A DNA stretch of 64,000 bases from assembly GCF_910593725.1 (NCBI RefSeq), contig NZ_OU343031.1, forward strand, positions 992,001 to 1,056,000. Direction: 5' to 3'. The translations under genes and the position numbers were made by a program. The notes beneath the pieces were generated by a model. It was not told where the DNA came from, did no database searches, and saw only the letters and a list, made by a program, of their open reading frames with translations. Source of the DNA: Candidatus Vallotiella hemipterorum. Its GTDB lineage: Bacteria; Pseudomonadota; Gammaproteobacteria; Burkholderiales; Burkholderiaceae. Positions 52,179 through 63,386 of the stretch are shown one piece after another; the stretch's first letter is position 1, and each line of letters opens with the position of its first letter.

Positions 52179-52799
52179 ATGTCTTTTTTATATCAATCCC
52201 ATTTTTTTACGACCGTTAACCATCTGCGTGATCTGCCCGAGACAGTACAGCCAGAAGTAGCGTTTGCCGGCCGCTCTAACGCTGGTAAATCTACTGTGAT
52301 TAATATGTTATGCAACCAAAAGCGGCTGGCATTCACCAGCAGAATACCTGGGCGCACACAGCATATCAATTACTTTACAGTCGGACCAGTAAGCACGCCT
52401 ATTGCGCATTTAGTAGATTTACCTGGATATGGGTACGCTAAAGTTCCTAGCACTATAAAAACATATTGGGAAAAATTACTAAGCGCCTACTTAATAGAAC
52501 GGTCGCAGATCCGCGGCCTAATCCTTGTAATGGATTCTCGACGGCCATTCATGGAATTAGATAATCATATGATTAAGTGGTTTAGCATGACTATGCGTCC
52601 AATTCATATACTGCTGACTAAATGCGATAAATTATCAAGAAATGAAAGTTTGAACGCACTGCGTGCTGCTCAAAAATCTATTACTATTTACCAGATTACT
52701 GGTCTGCAAAGCAAAATCACGATACAGTTATTTTCAGCCCCTAAACGCACCGGAGTAGACCAGGCTCAGGCGTTATTAGAGCGTTGGCTAGGTATCTAA
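52179..52799 (+). CDS. engB: Ribosome-biogenesis GTPase EngB/YsxC
   Basis: A small essential GTPase for large-subunit assembly. The 206 residues show G1 GRSNAGKST at 31-39, the G2 region [13 protein letters not shown]3 DLPGYGYA, G4 TKCDK and a G5-like FSAPKRTG. Length is normal. The ATG at 52179 has no strong Shine-Dalgarno. It is isolated, with non-coding DNA on both sides. Confidence 0.96.
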   Translation: MSFLYQSHFFTTVNHLRDLPETVQPEVAFAGRSNAGKSTVINMLCNQKRLAFTSRIPGRTQHINYFTVGPVSTPIAHLVDLPGYGYAKVPSTIKTYWEKLLSAYLIERSQIRGLILVMDSRRPFMELDNHMIKWFSMTMRPIHILLTKCDKLSRNESLNALRAAQKSITIYQITGLQSKITIQLFSAPKRTGVDQAQALLERWLGI

Positions 52800-53992
52800 T
52801 ATTGATTTACAAGTAAACGAAAAATTATATTTTCTATAAAAATGTATATATATTGGGGCCAATTAATTTTTAATAGAGCTACCTTAAAAGATTAAAAGAC
52901 ACATCATAAAACTATAAAAAAGCGCTTAAAAATCTGAGAATTTCGAAAAAATACAGGCCATCGAAAAAGTAAATAAATCTTATACAAATTAATATCAGCT
53001 TCTTTATAGCAAGCAGATAGTGTGTGTTGTATACGTCTTAAAAATATTTTTATAAATATGGCTAACTAGCATTTTTATTATTTACTAAGCTCTAAATGTA
53101 TGTTGATTATTATTAATAAATATAGCTAAATAAATAAAAAACTAACCTACCTAAATTAGGTTCTAATTAACTAGAATATAATTCTAGAATTATTTAATTT
53201 ATTACTAGCTTTTAATTTTTTATATAATTTTATATATTAATAATATTAATTCGTAGTTACTAACCTAGTAACGCATACTTATTGCTAAATAAAAAATTCT
53301 TATTTATTAAAGATAGATATTAATCTATTTAAAATAAGCGTACAAAATAATACATCTACCTTAGTAGTAAGAATAATTAAAATAAAAAAATTCAAGATAA
53401 GATTTCATATAAAAATAATATATATCATCAATACCTTATGAATACTTAATTATATAAGTGAATCATGCATTATCGTCATAGATCGCTATCATATTTATAG
53501 CGCTACTTTTAACCACCAAGTTAAAGAATTTTATATAAAACTAAGTGAGTACATTTTACAAAAATGTAAATTTTTTTGCATTATATAATGCAGCTAACTA
53601 AAATTAGCCAGCAGTATATCTATATATTAACTATTAACTTAATTAAAATATACAGGTAAATACTAATATAGTTAAATACTATTAAGCCCTTATCATCCGG
53701 TAAAGATGATTTACTACAATGAATTTTTAACTTAAATAAACGATATACTGTCTTAAATAAAAAGATATCTTACCCCTTGCTAGTGAAAAGATAGCACAAG
53801 CTATACAGCATAAAGAGCGATACACTCAAAATTAGGAACGGCGTAGGTAAGTGTTGTATAAAATTTACATTAAGCAATATTGTAAGTATTGAGATTAGCG
53901 TTAATAATACACTCTCTTATTTATTATTAAATAATGATGAATAAACTTAATGATTCTTGTGTGACAAATAACGTTTAGATGTACTATACTGG
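52800..53992. other. Very A+T-rich gene-free stretch where hemB, dsbD and cutA would lie
   Basis: About 1.2 kb of low-complexity A+T-rich DNA. By synteny hemB, dsbD and cutA sit between engB and rplQ in Burkholderia. No relic is readable. Lack of hemB here matches the ruined hemA. Confidence 0.5.
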
Positions 53993-54022
53993 AAAAGGCT
54001 AAGCTTGACGCTTAGCTTTTTT
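53993..54022 (-). terminator. Terminator after rplQ
   Basis: A 7-bp perfect stem (GCTAAGC/GCTTAGC, 53998-54016) with a 5-nt loop lies 20 bp past the rplQ stop. On the minus strand it is followed by CTTTTCC, and on the plus strand by T6, so it may stop transcription from both sides. Confidence 0.7.
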
Positions 54023-54035
54023 ATTAACATAGCGC

Positions 54036-54431
54036 TTATTTACTTTCTACTGCTTTTACTACTCCATCAATAAGTGGGCGATCTACTAATTCAACTAGCG
54101 CCATAGGCGAATTATCACCAATACGGAAACCGAACTTTAGGATTCGAAGATAACCTCCGGGGCGCGTTATATAACGTGGACCAAGCACTTCAAACAACTT
54201 TGTTACTGACTTATTGTCACGTAATCTCGAGAAAACCAGTCGGCGATTTGCAATAGAAGATTTTTTACTTAGCGTAATCAGTGGTTCAATAACCTTACGA
54301 AGCTCCTTAGCTTTTGGTAAGGCTGTTTTGATAGACTCGTGCTCAATTAACGAGTTTGACATATTACGAAGCATTGCTAAGCGATGGCTGCTCGTGCGGT
54401 TTAATTTCCGCAAACCGTGACGGTGACGCAT
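54036..54431 (-). CDS. rplQ: Ribosomal protein bL17
   Basis: Large-subunit protein near the tunnel exit. The 131 residues start [17 protein letters not shown] and contain the conserved [18 protein letters not shown] and [20 protein letters not shown]. It is the last gene of the alpha operon, 141 bp after rpoA. Confidence 0.98.
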   Translation of the reverse strand: MRHRHGLRKLNRTSSHRLAMLRNMSNSLIEHESIKTALPKAKELRKVIEPLITLSKKSSIANRRLVFSRLRDNKSVTKLFEVLGPRYITRPGGYLRILKFGFRIGDNSPMALVELVDRPLIDGVVKAVESK

Positions 54432-54572
54432 TTTAATTTCCTTGATTTAGAGTTTTAATCCAGTTTTTTATTTCGTGACCTAATACGAAATATGCACATA
54501 AACTAGTACGAAAATAAAGAAAATTTGCGTTGTTACCAAGCTTTTTGATAATAAACAGTAAATGCCCGTTAA

Positions 54573-55550
54573 TTACTCATTTAGGCCAGTCGGCGGCCAA
54601 TTTTCTAATCTCATACCGAGCATTAAACCACGTGAAGAAAGAACTTCTTTGATTTCATTTAATGACTTTCGTCCTAGATTCGGCGTTTTTAGTAGCTCAT
54701 TTTCAGTACGCTGAATTAGATCGCCAATATAATAAATATTTTCTGCTTTCAGACAATTTGCTGATCGGACTGTTAGCTCGAGATCATCAACAGGACGCAG
54801 TAGAATTGGATTAATCTGAGGTATACGCAAAGGCGCTTTAGATGTTATTTCAGTACTTTCAAGCGCCGCAAAGACAGATAACTGCTCAACTAGAATTCGA
54901 GCTGATTGACGAATTGCTTCTTCTGGTGAAATTACGCCATTAGTCTCGATATTCATTACAAGTTTATCTAAGTCTGTACGCTGCTCAACACGCGCACTCT
55001 CAACTGCATAGCTAACTCGATGAACTGGAGAAAATGATGCATCTAGTACAATTCTGCCAATGACTTTAGCGCTTGCATCGCTGTAACAGCGTACATTACC
55101 CGGGACATAGCCGCGCCCCTTCTCGACTTTAATCTGCATATCTAGTTTACCGCCTTTTGATAGATGAGCAATAACGTGATCTGGATTTATAAGCTCACAA
55201 TCATGCGGAATATCAATATCACCGGCAACCACTACACCCTCACATGCCTTACGTAAGTTAACCGTAACTTCAGCGCGGTTATGTAGCTTAAATACTACAC
55301 CCTTGAGGTTTAACAACAGGTTAATCACATCTTCTTGAATACCATCAAGGGTTGAGTATTCATGAACGACTCCAGAAATTATTACCTCAGTTGGAGCATA
55401 ACCAATCATTGATGATAATAAAACACGCCGGAGCGCATTTCCCAAAGTGTGACCATAGCCGCGTTCAAACGGTTCCATAATTACTTTTGCATGATTCTCA
55501 CCAAGCAAATTTACCGCAATAATTTTAGGTTTTAACAAACTGGTTTGCAT
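54573..55550 (-). CDS. rpoA: RNA polymerase alpha subunit
   Basis: Alpha dimerises to start polymerase assembly and its C-terminal domain contacts UP elements and activators. The 325 residues have the N-terminal assembly domain (about 1-235; [20 protein letters not shown] near 28-47) and the C-terminal domain from about 250 ([32 protein letters not shown]). Both domains are intact, so promoter recognition through alpha is likely kept. Confidence 0.98.
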   Translation of the reverse strand: MQTSLLKPKIIAVNLLGENHAKVIMEPFERGYGHTLGNALRRVLLSSMIGYAPTEVIISGVVHEYSTLDGIQEDVINLLLNLKGVVFKLHNRAEVTVNLRKACEGVVVAGDIDIPHDCELINPDHVIAHLSKGGKLDMQIKVEKGRGYVPGNVRCYSDASAKVIGRIVLDASFSPVHRVSYAVESARVEQRTDLDKLVMNIETNGVISPEEAIRQSARILVEQLSVFAALESTEITSKAPLRIPQINPILLRPVDDLELTVRSANCLKAENIYYIGDLIQRTENELLKTPNLGRKSLNEIKEVLSSRGLMLGMRLENWPPTGLNE

Positions 55551-55669
55551 ATATTTTTCAATACCCTCGGTTCGTTACACCGATAAGGCTGATTAAGTAA
55601 TAACTTGAAAATAAACAGCTGAGACGCCTGTATATAAAGATTAAATAAGCGACTCCACTATTAATACAA

Positions 55670-56293
55670 TTAGCGCGAATATAATTCAACAATTAGACTT
55701 TCGTTTATATCGCCGGCAATATCGCTACGCTCAGGAACTTGCTTAAAAATTCCTTCAAATTTTTTTATGTCGACTGATACCCAACTTGGAAAGCCAGTTT
55801 GCTCAGCTAGCGATAACGCCTCTTGAATTCGTATCTGTTTCTTTGCTAGCTCACGTACAGTAAGCAGATCGCCAGCTTTTACTTGAAATGACGGGATATT
55901 CGCTATTTGACCGTTTATAGAGATCGTTTTATGACTCACTAGTTGACGCGCTTCAGCACGTGTTGAACCGAAACCCATTCGATACACAACTGTATCTAAA
56001 CGAGACTCTAGCAGTTGTAATAGCATTTCACCAGTGTTTCCCTTGCGACGATCAGCTTCGGCAAAGTAACGACGAAACTGACGCTCAAGCACACCATAAA
56101 TCCGCTTTACTTTTTGTTTTTCTCGCAATTGCAGGCCGTAATCAGATGTACGTGCACCCGACGTACGACCATGCTGCCCTGGCTTACTATCACTTTTGCA
56201 TTTATCAGCAAGCGATCGACGTGCGCTTTTTAAAAAAAGATCAGTGCCTTCGCGGCGAGACAGTTTTGATTTTGGGCCGGTATAGCGTGCCAC
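55670..56293 (-). CDS. rpsD: Ribosomal protein uS4
   Basis: Primary 16S-binding protein of the small subunit. The 207 residues begin [20 protein letters not shown] and carry the S4 RNA-binding domain, with [20 protein letters not shown] and [17 protein letters not shown]. It lies between rpsK (144 bp) and rpoA (119 bp); these spacers are wide for an operon. Confidence 0.98.
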   Translation of the reverse strand: MARYTGPKSKLSRREGTDLFLKSARRSLADKCKSDSKPGQHGRTSGARTSDYGLQLREKQKVKRIYGVLERQFRRYFAEADRRKGNTGEMLLQLLESRLDTVVYRMGFGSTRAEARQLVSHKTISINGQIANIPSFQVKAGDLLTVRELAKKQIRIQEALSLAEQTGFPSWVSVDIKKFEGIFKQVPERSDIAGDINESLIVELYSR

Positions 56294-56437
56294 TTTATAG
56301 TTCCTTAATATTAATTCACGCAGATCTAATTAATCTGCGCTAGTTTGTGCTTGTAAGCCAAACAGTGGACTTAGTCAGTACTTTTGCACAGACAGCTTAC
56401 TGTTATGCTCAACAGTAAGCTTTAATAGACTATTTTT

Positions 56438-56842
56438 TTAGATACGACGGCGTTTCGGTGGACGGCATCCATTATGTGGTATAGGAGTTTCATCAGAAAT
56501 AGTTGTTATTTTAATACCAAGGCCATGAAGTGCTCTAACAGCCGATTCACGACCTGGACCGGGACCTTTAATTCGAACTTCAAGATTTTTTACGCCATAT
56601 TCAATTGCCGCACGCCCAGCTGACTCAGCTGCAACCTGTGCAGCAAATGGAGTAGACTTTCGGGAACCTTTAAATCCCTGCCCACCAGATGTCGCCCACG
56701 CTAATGCATTACCTTGACGGTCTGTAATCGTAATAATTGTATTATTAAATGACGCATGAACATGTACTACGCCTTCAGCAATACTTTTTTTAACTTTTTT
56801 ACGAACGCGTTGCGCTGCGCTGTTACTCGAAGCTTTAGCCAT
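56438..56842 (-). CDS. rpsK: Ribosomal protein uS11
   Basis: Small-subunit platform protein. The 134 residues have a short basic start, then [37 protein letters not shown] and the C-terminal [14 protein letters not shown] with the conserved NGCRP motif. It follows rpsM by 28 bp. Confidence 0.98.
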   Translation of the reverse strand: MAKASSNSAAQRVRKKVKKSIAEGVVHVHASFNNTIITITDRQGNALAWATSGGQGFKGSRKSTPFAAQVAAESAGRAAIEYGVKNLEVRIKGPGPGRESAVRALHGLGIKITTISDETPIPHNGCRPPKRRRI

Positions 56843-56870
56843 TAAGTTTTCCTATAACTATCAGTTCAAC

Positions 56871-57236
56871 TTACTTCTTCAACGCTTGAGCCGCACGACG
56901 TGGACCCTTACGAGTACGAGCATTTGTTCGAGTGCGCTGACCACGCATAGGCAAACCCTTGCGATGACGAACACCTTCATAGCATCCGATGTCTATCTTA
57001 CGCTTAATATTCATCGTCACTTCACGGCGCAAATCACCCTCGACGATAAATTTTGCAACTTCATCCCTCAGCTTTTCAAAATCTGTATCGGTCAGTTCTT
57101 TAACTCGTTTTGAAGTACTAACACTAGCTAATGTACAGATTAACCGTGCACGCGAGACGCCAATGCCAAGAATAGCTTGTAAGGCAATCACGGTATGTTT
57201 GTGAACTGGGATATTTACTCCCGCGATACGAGCCAT
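56871..57236 (-). CDS. rpsM: Ribosomal protein uS13
   Basis: Small-subunit head protein that contacts the P-site tRNA and bL31/uL5 bridges. The 121 residues start [19 protein letters not shown], with the helix-two-turn-helix [11 protein letters not shown] and the basic tail [20 protein letters not shown]. It follows rpmJ by 35 bp. Confidence 0.98.
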   Translation of the reverse strand: MARIAGVNIPVHKHTVIALQAILGIGVSRARLICTLASVSTSKRVKELTDTDFEKLRDEVAKFIVEGDLRREVTMNIKRKIDIGCYEGVRHRKGLPMRGQRTRTNARTRKGPRRAAQALKK

Positions 57237-57271
57237 GGTTTTTCCTTAAACAAAAAAGCGAAGGCGCTGCC

Positions 57272-57388
57272 TTAGCCTTGACGCTGCTTATGACGTGGAT
57301 TTAAGCTGCAAATCACACGCACAACACCTTTGCGTTTAATAACTTTACAATTACGACACACGCATTTAACCGATGCCATTACTTTCAT
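57272..57388 (-). CDS. rpmJ: Ribosomal protein bL36
   Basis: A 38-residue zinc-ribbon protein of the large subunit, too short for most open-frame filters. The minus strand reads [20 protein letters not shown], then [18 protein letters not shown] and a stop. The cysteine pair CVC-RNC and the C..H of the zinc ribbon are present, so this is the zinc (C+) form. It lies between infA and rpsM, as in Burkholderia. Confidence 0.96.
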   Translation of the reverse strand: MKVMASVKCVCRNCKVIKRKGVVRVICSLNPRHKQRQG

Positions 57389-57408
57389 AATATTATTTAT
57401 TCTCTCAA

Positions 57409-57627
57409 TTATTTTGCCCGAAACACAATTCGCGCACGAGACAAATCATAAGGTGTCAATTCTAGTGTTACTCTATCGCCGGGGAGAATTCTAATATAGT
57501 GCATGCGCATCTTCCCGGAGATATGTCCCAATACAATATGACCATTTTCGAGTTTAACTCGAAATGTTGCGTTAGGGAGATTTTCAAGAACCTCACCCTG
57601 CATCTGAATAACATCGTCTTTGGCCAT
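57409..57627 (-). CDS. infA: Translation initiation factor IF-1
   Basis: An S1/OB-fold factor that binds the ribosomal A site during initiation. The 72 residues read [20 protein letters not shown] with [20 protein letters not shown], normal for the family. Placement between secY and rpmJ is typical of beta-proteobacteria. Confidence 0.98.
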   Translation of the reverse strand: MAKDDVIQMQGEVLENLPNATFRVKLENGHIVLGHISGKMRMHYIRILPGDRVTLELTPYDLSRARIVFRAK

Positions 57628-57638
57628 ATTCCTTGTAT

Positions 57639-58973
57639 TTAACGCATCGGAAGGTTACTACTTTTGAAATGAGCTTTCTTAAGTAGAGATTCATACTGTT
57701 GCGACATAATATGCGACTGCACCTGCGCCATAAAGTCCATCGTTACAACAACTATAATTAATAATGAAGTTCCCCCGAAGTAAAACGGTACATTCCAGCG
57801 TAGTACTAGGAATTCGGGTAGAAGAGACACGAATACAATATATACTGCACCAGCTAGCGTTAGACGTGTAAGAATCTTGGCTATATAACGAGAAGTATGA
57901 TCACCTGGGCGAACCCCTGGAACAAACGCACCACTTTTTTTTAGGTTGTCTGCTGTTTCTTTAGTATTAAACACTAACGATGTATAAAAAAAACAAAAAA
58001 AGACAATAGCTAGTGAATATAAAATTACATATAGAGGTTTCCCTGGCTCTAATACTGATACAAGCTTATGAAGCCAATACATATTGGCACTAGCACTGAC
58101 CCAGTTAGCAATGGTCGCGGGTAGTAAAATAATTGATGACGCAAAAATTGGTGGAATTACACCCGACATATTTAGCTTTAATGGCAGGTGAGATGACTGG
58201 CCACCGTATATTTTTTTTCCAACTTGGCGTTTTGCGTAGTTTACAAGAATTTTACGTTGCCCCCGTTCGATAAAAACAACTAAATATGTGACCGAAGCAA
58301 CTAACGCAATAATAATAATTGCTGAAATAATACCTATTGATCCAGCACTTACTAGCTCAAATAAATTAGCGGCCGCATTAGGCAAGCCCGCAGCAATACC
58401 ACTAAAAATAATAATTGAAATCCCGTTTCCTAAGCCGCGCTCAGTAATCTGCTCGCCGAGCCACATTAGGAACATTGTTCCTGTTACTAACGTTACTGCA
58501 GTTATAAGCCGAAACATTATACCTGGATCATTTACTAAATTCGGCCGGCTCTCTAGCGCTAACGCGATACTAAAAGCCTGAAAAATTGCTAACGCAACTG
58601 TAAAGTAGCGCGTGTAGTAAGTAATCTTACGATGACCAGCTTGCCCCTCCTTTTTTAACGCCTCTAACTTTGGGGATACGATCGTAAACAGTTGCATGAT
58701 AATTGATGCCGAAATATATGGCATAATTCCTAGTGCAAATACCGTAAACCGAGATAGCGAACCACCTGAAAACATATTAAACATATCCAAAATACCACCG
58801 GACTGACTTTGGAACAGCTTAGCTAGCTGAGTAGGGTCAATTCCTGGAACTGGAATATGCGCACCAATTCTGTAGACAACTAATGTTAGCAGTAAAAAGA
58901 TTAGTCGCCGACGTAGATCACTATAGTGCGGTTTACTGCGTCCAGTCTTTGAAAAAATCGGACTGTTAACCAT
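57639..58973 (-). CDS. secY: Protein translocase subunit SecY
   Basis: The channel subunit of SecYEG in the inner membrane. The ATG at 58973 follows GGAG by 8-9 bp and gives the Burkholderia-like start [13 protein letters not shown], with 444 residues; an in-frame ATG at 58991 is less likely. Ten TM helices, the plug region, the cytoplasmic loop [18 protein letters not shown] and [12 protein letters not shown] are intact. Since the tat locus in this window is ruined, Sec may be the main export route. Confidence 0.97.
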   Translation of the reverse strand: MVNSPIFSKTGRSKPHYSDLRRRLIFLLLTLVVYRIGAHIPVPGIDPTQLAKLFQSQSGGILDMFNMFSGGSLSRFTVFALGIMPYISASIIMQLFTIVSPKLEALKKEGQAGHRKITYYTRYFTVALAIFQAFSIALALESRPNLVNDPGIMFRLITAVTLVTGTMFLMWLGEQITERGLGNGISIIIFSGIAAGLPNAAANLFELVSAGSIGIISAIIIIALVASVTYLVVFIERGQRKILVNYAKRQVGKKIYGGQSSHLPLKLNMSGVIPPIFASSIILLPATIANWVSASANMYWLHKLVSVLEPGKPLYVILYSLAIVFFCFFYTSLVFNTKETADNLKKSGAFVPGVRPGDHTSRYIAKILTRLTLAGAVYIVFVSLLPEFLVLRWNVPFYFGGTSLLIIVVVTMDFMAQVQSHIMSQQYESLLKKAHFKSSNLPMR

Positions 58974-59021
58974 AAATCTTCTCCGCAGCAAGTCGCAATG
59001 ATCTGATATATAAAGACTTAC

Positions 59022-59456
59022 TTAGCAAATGAGCCGCCCTCCTTCGGCTTCAATTGCATTTCGAGCACCTTTTGTAGCACTTAGTCCCTTAATTATCATC
59101 TTACGATTGATCTTGCCAGTCGCAATAATTTTTACTTTTTTAATAAAAGGGCCTACAAGATTTTCTCGTTTTAATACTAATAGATCAATTTCTTCAGAAA
59201 GTAATTTTGACAGGTCGCTCAAACGCACTTCACGCATACATTTTTTTGTTAATGAGGTAAATCCACGTTTTGGCAAACGGCGTTGCAATGGCATCTGCCC
59301 ACCTTCAAAACCTACCTTATGAAACCCACCTGACCGTGATTTTTGACCCTTGTGACCACGGCCTGCAGTCTTTCCTAGTCCAGATCCAATGCCCCGTCCT
59401 AGACGACGCTTTGCGTGCCTAGAGCCTACAGCTGACTTCAGATTATTTAATTGCAT
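59022..59456 (-). CDS. rplO: Ribosomal protein uL15
   Basis: Large-subunit assembly protein. The 144 residues start [20 protein letters not shown], followed by the Gly-rich basic [20 protein letters not shown] and [15 protein letters not shown]. It lies between rpmD and secY in the standard order. Confidence 0.98.
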   Translation of the reverse strand: MQLNNLKSAVGSRHAKRRLGRGIGSGLGKTAGRGHKGQKSRSGGFHKVGFEGGQMPLQRRLPKRGFTSLTKKCMREVRLSDLSKLLSEEIDLLVLKRENLVGPFIKKVKIIATGKINRKMIIKGLSATKGARNAIEAEGGRLIC

Positions 59457-59482
59457 ACTGACCTCTTAAGCTTGTATAGCAC

Positions 59483-59665
59483 TTAACTGTCAACCTTGAT
59501 GAGGTACGAGACTTTATTAATCATGCCTCGTACCGAAGGTGTATCTTGTAATTCACTGATTGAATTTAAGCGACGAAGACCAAGACCGCGCACTGTTGAA
59601 CGGTGTGTATCTCTAGTACCAATTAGACTTTTTACAAGCCGTATTTTAATAGTTTTTTCAGACAT
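59483..59665 (-). CDS. rpmD: Ribosomal protein uL30
   Basis: A small large-subunit protein of 60 residues, [20 protein letters not shown], with the conserved [19 protein letters not shown] stretch. It follows rpsE by 15 bp. Confidence 0.97.
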   Translation of the reverse strand: MSEKTIKIRLVKSLIGTRDTHRSTVRGLGLRRLNSISELQDTPSVRGMINKVSYLIKVDS

Positions 59666-59680
59666 AGTGACTGCCTTGTC

Positions 59681-60199
59681 TTAACCTAAAATTTCTTCGA
59701 CGCTTTTACTGCGCTTAGCAGCAATACTACTTAGAGTAGTCTGGCGACGCAAACCGTCTAGTGTGGCTCGAACAAGATTATACGCATTTGTCGAGCCGTG
59801 ACTTTTTGCTACGACATTCGTTACACCCATTACTTCAAAGACTGCACGCATCGGGCCACCAGCAATTACACCTGCACCTTGTTTAGCTGGTGCAAGTAAA
59901 ACCTTCGATGCACCATGCTTACCGTCTACCTCATGTTGTAGAGTGCCGTTTTTTAGTGGTACTTTAAACATATTGCGACGAGCTTGCTCCATTGCTTTTT
60001 GGACGGCAACTGGTACCTCCTTAGCCTTACCTTTACCCATACCTATTCGGCCATCACCATCTCCAACCACTGTTAGTGCAGCAAAACCAAGAACGCGACC
60101 ACCTTTGACTACTTTGGTTACACGATTAACTGATATCATTTTTTCGCGTAGGCCATCATCTCGTTCACTAGTTTGAATTTTTGCTTGCATTTTTGCCAT
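59681..60199 (-). CDS. rpsE: Ribosomal protein uS5
   Basis: Small-subunit protein involved in decoding accuracy and mRNA unwinding. The 172 residues have the dsRBD-like N-terminal part ([35 protein letters not shown]) and the C-terminal domain with [18 protein letters not shown]. All are intact. Confidence 0.98.
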   Translation of the reverse strand: MAKMQAKIQTSERDDGLREKMISVNRVTKVVKGGRVLGFAALTVVGDGDGRIGMGKGKAKEVPVAVQKAMEQARRNMFKVPLKNGTLQHEVDGKHGASKVLLAPAKQGAGVIAGGPMRAVFEVMGVTNVVAKSHGSTNAYNLVRATLDGLRRQTTLSSIAAKRSKSVEEILG

Positions 60200-60210
60200 A
60201 CGAATCCCAT

Positions 60211-60576
60211 TTAAAACTTAAGTCCAGCTTCACGTGCGGCATCAGCAAGAGCTTTAACACGGCCATGATAGCGAAAGCCAGAGCGATCAAAGGCAACAGA
60301 TTCAATGCTGGCAGCTAGAGCTTTCTCAGCAACGCGCTTGCCGATTAACTGCGCTGCAGCAACATTACTACCTTTGCCCAACTTTCCGCCTAATTGCTGG
60401 CGTACTTCACTCTCAACGGTCGACGCACTAGCCACTACTCTTGTGCCGCACGGCGAAAACACCTGCGCATAAATATGCTGGTTAGTTCGGTGCACGGCTA
60501 AACGCGCAACTCGTAGCCTGGCAATCTTGATGTGTGTTTGACGAGCACGGCGCAGGCGAGATTGAGTTTTATTCAT
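60211..60576 (-). CDS. rplR: Ribosomal protein uL18
   Basis: A 5S rRNA-binding protein. The ATG at 60576 gives the Burkholderia-like [19 protein letters not shown] and 121 residues; an ATG three codons upstream is less likely. [19 protein letters not shown] and [20 protein letters not shown] are conserved. Confidence 0.97.
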   Translation of the reverse strand: MNKTQSRLRRARQTHIKIARLRVARLAVHRTNQHIYAQVFSPCGTRVVASASTVESEVRQQLGGKLGKGSNVAAAQLIGKRVAEKALAASIESVAFDRSGFRYHGRVKALADAAREAGLKF

Positions 60577-60588
60577 AATGCGCACCCT

Positions 60589-61122
60589 TTACTTCTTTTT
60601 CGTTTCCTTAAGGATCACGATTTCGTCGGCATAGCGAACACCTTTACCTTTATAGGGCTCAGGTGGGCGATAGTGGCGAACTTCCGCGGCTACTTGGCTG
60701 ACTTTTTGCTTATCAATCCCTTTGATAATAATTTCTGTTTGCGACGGCGTTTCAACCTTTACACCTTCTGGCATCCGATATGTAATCGGATGTGAGAAGC
60801 CTAATAACAGAGTTAATACATCGCCTTGTGCTTGCGCACGATAACCGACACCGACTAACATAAGTCTGCGTTCGAAACCTTTTGTCACGCCACTGACCAT
60901 ATTTGCAACGAGAGCACGCATTGTGCCTGACAGCGCTTTTGCTTCGCTCGATTGATTAATCGGTTGAAATCTTAGTTCACTGCTGTTATTAATGACTTTA
61001 ACCAGTGGATTTAGCTTTTGAGAAATCTTGCCTAATCGTCCCTGTAGGGTAATCTGTGTACTATCGAGCGTTATCTTCGTATCGTTAGGGAGAAAAACAG
61101 GGTTTTTACCTACTCGAGACAT
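60589..61122 (-). CDS. rplF: Ribosomal protein uL6
   Basis: Large-subunit protein near the factor-binding site. The 177 residues have two related domains, starting [19 protein letters not shown], with RYR-type [28 protein letters not shown] and the C-terminal [16 protein letters not shown]. It is intact. Confidence 0.98.
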   Translation of the reverse strand: MSRVGKNPVFLPNDTKITLDSTQITLQGRLGKISQKLNPLVKVINNSSELRFQPINQSSEAKALSGTMRALVANMVSGVTKGFERRLMLVGVGYRAQAQGDVLTLLLGFSHPITYRMPEGVKVETPSQTEIIIKGIDKQKVSQVAAEVRHYRPPEPYKGKGVRYADEIVILKETKKK

Positions 61123-61143
61123 ACTATAATCTCCTATCAGCCC

Positions 61144-61539
61144 TTAGGCGACGTAGCAAACGACTTCGCCGCCTACGCCTATAGCACGCGCCTTGCGATC
61201 AGTCATTAGTCCTTTTGGGGTAGATATTATGGCAACGCCAAAACCATTCATAACTCGTGGAATCTCATTGCGACGACGATATACGCGGAGTCCAGGCTTG
61301 GAGATGCGTTCTAAACGCCCAATAACCGGTTTTCCGGCATGATACTTTAATTCAATATTTAGTTTTGTCTCCGGGGCATGAACTTTCACGACGAAATCAT
61401 TAATATATCCCTCTTCTTTCAGAAGATTTGCGATTGCAACCTTTACTTTTGATGAGGGCATTGTTACTGCTTCTTTTTCAACCATCTGTGCATTGCGAAT
61501 GCGAGTTAGCATATCGGCGATAGGATCACTCATACTCAT
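61144..61539 (-). CDS. rpsH: Ribosomal protein uS8
   Basis: Binds 16S helix 21 and, in E. coli, the spc mRNA for feedback control. The 131 residues start [20 protein letters not shown] and end with the family motif [11 protein letters not shown]. The start could also be the third codon; the longer form matches Burkholderia. Confidence 0.98.
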   Translation of the reverse strand: MSMSDPIADMLTRIRNAQMVEKEAVTMPSSKVKVAIANLLKEEGYINDFVVKVHAPETKLNIELKYHAGKPVIGRLERISKPGLRVYRRRNEIPRVMNGFGVAIISTPKGLMTDRKARAIGVGGEVVCYVA

Positions 61540-61551
61540 TTACGTTACTCC

Positions 61552-61857
61552 TTACCAGCTCGCTTTTGTTAGGCCAGGAATCTCGCCGCGAAATGCAATT
61601 TCTCGAATCTTGCTACGCGCTAAGCCAAATTTACGGAACGTACCGCGAGGACGCCCAGTAATCGCACAGCGATTACGCTTTCGGGTTGGGTTAGCGTTAC
61701 GCGGTAGTTGCTGTAGTCTCAGTCGAGCTTCATAGCGCTCTTCTTCGGACTTGCTGGTATCGTTAATAATTGCTTTCAGAGATGCGCGTTTTGGAGCATA
61801 CTTTGCCGCGAGATAAGCGCGTTTTTTTTCACGCTCGATCAGTGCCAGTTTGGCCAC
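61552..61857 (-). CDS. rpsN: Ribosomal protein uS14, zinc-free form
   Basis: Small-subunit head protein. The 101 residues are the long C-minus type without the four-Cys zinc site: [20 protein letters not shown], then [20 protein letters not shown] and [18 protein letters not shown]. An 8-bp perfect hairpin with 3-nt loop lies at 61658-61676, in the codons of the conserved RCAITG. Confidence 0.98.
   Translation of the reverse strand: MAKLALIEREKKRAYLAAKYAPKRASLKAIINDTSKSEEERYEARLRLQQLPRNANPTRKRNRCAITGRPRGTFRKFGLARSKIREIAFRGEIPGLTKASW
61658..61676. repeat. 8-bp perfect hairpin, 3-nt loop, inside rpsN
   Basis: GTAATCGC and GCGATTAC flank ACA in a highly conserved ribosomal-protein gene. Confidence 0.65.
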
Positions 61858-61864
61858 GGTAACC

Positions 61865-62404
61865 TCAGTTTTTAAAGGGGAACTTAAAGCTGGCGAGTAA
61901 TGCTTTCGCTTCTTCGTCAGATTTTGCTGTAGTTGTAATACTTATATTTAGCCCGCGCAGCATATCAATCTTATCATAATCAATCTCGGGAAAAATAATC
62001 TGCTCTTTTACTCCTATATTATAGTTGCCGCGACCATCAAATGCTCGGCCCGAAATACCTCGAAAATCCCGAACGCGCGGCAAAGCAATTGTTACAAAAC
62101 GATCAAGGAATTCATACATAATACGGCCACGAAGCGTAACCATTGAACCAATAGGATAGCCCTGGCGGATCTTAAATCCTGCGATTGCTTTGCGCGCTTT
62201 TGTCACAATTGGTTTTTGCCCAGAAATTTTTGCTAGGTCATTGACTGCGCTATCAATAATTTTTTTATCAGCAACCGCTTTACCAATACCCATATTTAAG
62301 GTGATCTTGGTAATTCGGGGCACTTCCATAACAGACTGGTACCCGAACTTTTGAGTAAGTTCAGAAATAATTTTTTCTTTGTAAACTTTCTGTAAACGTA
62401 CCAT
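61865..62404 (-). CDS. rplE: Ribosomal protein uL5
   Basis: Binds 5S rRNA and contacts the P-site tRNA. The 179 residues include [56 protein letters not shown] and [15 protein letters not shown]. It is intact and 13 bp after rplX. Confidence 0.98.
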   Translation of the reverse strand: MVRLQKVYKEKIISELTQKFGYQSVMEVPRITKITLNMGIGKAVADKKIIDSAVNDLAKISGQKPIVTKARKAIAGFKIRQGYPIGSMVTLRGRIMYEFLDRFVTIALPRVRDFRGISGRAFDGRGNYNIGVKEQIIFPEIDYDKIDMLRGLNISITTTAKSDEEAKALLASFKFPFKN

Positions 62405-62417
62405 TTTGTCCCCAAAC

Positions 62418-62726
62418 TCAGGCGCTTAATATAGCACTGGTGGTTTTTAGGAAACGTACTTTTTTCCCGTTTTTTACTTTTGTTCCTACACGTGTAGCAC
62501 GACCGTTTGAATCGGACAACGAAACGTTAGAAATATGTAGCGGCATTAGTTTACTGACTATACCGCCAGTAGCGTTTTTTATAGGGTTTGGCTTGCAGTG
62601 CTTTTTTACACAATTAATACCCTCAACCATCACATAGTTGCCAGAAATTGTCAGAACCGCACCATGCTTACCTTTATCTTTACCAGAGATAACGATAATT
62701 TCATCACCTTTACGAATTTTATTCAT
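62418..62726 (-). CDS. rplX: Ribosomal protein uL24
   Basis: Assembly-initiating large-subunit protein with a KOW motif. The 102 residues start [20 protein letters not shown] (KOW), with [15 protein letters not shown] and a C-terminal [20 protein letters not shown]. It follows rplN by 8 bp. Confidence 0.98.
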   Translation of the reverse strand: MNKIRKGDEIIVISGKDKGKHGAVLTISGNYVMVEGINCVKKHCKPNPIKNATGGIVSKLMPLHISNVSLSDSNGRATRVGTKVKNGKKVRFLKTTSAILSA

Positions 62727-62734
62727 GCGATTCC

Positions 62735-63103
62735 TTACAATACTTCTGGCGCGAGTGAAACAATTTTCATAAAACGCTCACCTCGCAATTCACGAGTGAC
62801 TGGCCCAAAAATACGCGTGCCAATTGGCTCAAGTTTGTTATTTAACAGTACAGCTGCATTACCATCAAACTTGATTAGTGAGCCATCTTTTCTACGAACA
62901 CCTTTAACTGTTCGAACTACTACTGCGCTGTAAACTTCGCCTTTTTTGACACGCCCACGCGGCGTAGCTTCTTTAACGCTTACCTTAATAAGGTCACCAA
63001 TACGTGCATAGCGACGCTTTGAACTGCCGAGCACCTTAATACATAACACTTCTCGTGCACCTGTATTATCAGCCACTTTTAGCCGAGATTCGGTCTGAAT
63101 CAT
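62735..63103 (-). CDS. rplN: Ribosomal protein uL14
   Basis: Large-subunit protein at an intersubunit bridge. The 122 residues start [18 protein letters not shown] and include [39 protein letters not shown] and GPVTRELR. It is the first gene of the spc operon, with a 283-bp non-coding stretch upstream. Confidence 0.98.
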   Translation of the reverse strand: MIQTESRLKVADNTGAREVLCIKVLGSSKRRYARIGDLIKVSVKEATPRGRVKKGEVYSAVVVRTVKGVRRKDGSLIKFDGNAAVLLNNKLEPIGTRIFGPVTRELRGERFMKIVSLAPEVL

Positions 63104-63386
63104 GATTTATTTTCCACAACTTAATCCGGATGCTATTATAAAACGCTCGGTTAGTCTTGGTTTTGTTGGCCGATTTACTGACCGTATTAGAAAAGAGGCG
63201 AATGCGAAAATAAGATATCGAAACTTGAAATTTTCACGGCGAAATAAAAGCATATTTATAGCGCAGAGCCAATTTATTTTTACTACTTAGTGGCTACTTG
63301 CTTTTAATATTAGGCAAGTTTAATATTATATCAAATAATTATGGACTTGCAATAATTTTTAAAAATTATATAAATTTATACTATTC
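63104..63386 (-). promoter_or_regulatory. Intergenic region between S10 and spc operons
   Basis: A 283-bp non-coding stretch between rpsQ and rplN, while other genes here are spaced by 8-30 bp. In E. coli this junction holds the S10 end and the spc promoter, so it is likely an operon border. No clear terminator is visible and no promoter is assigned. Confidence 0.4.

Noticed and set aside
63102-63290. Plus-strand open frame between rpsQ and rplN
   Set aside because: It lies in an A+T-rich operon spacer on the opposite strand and has no known family features.
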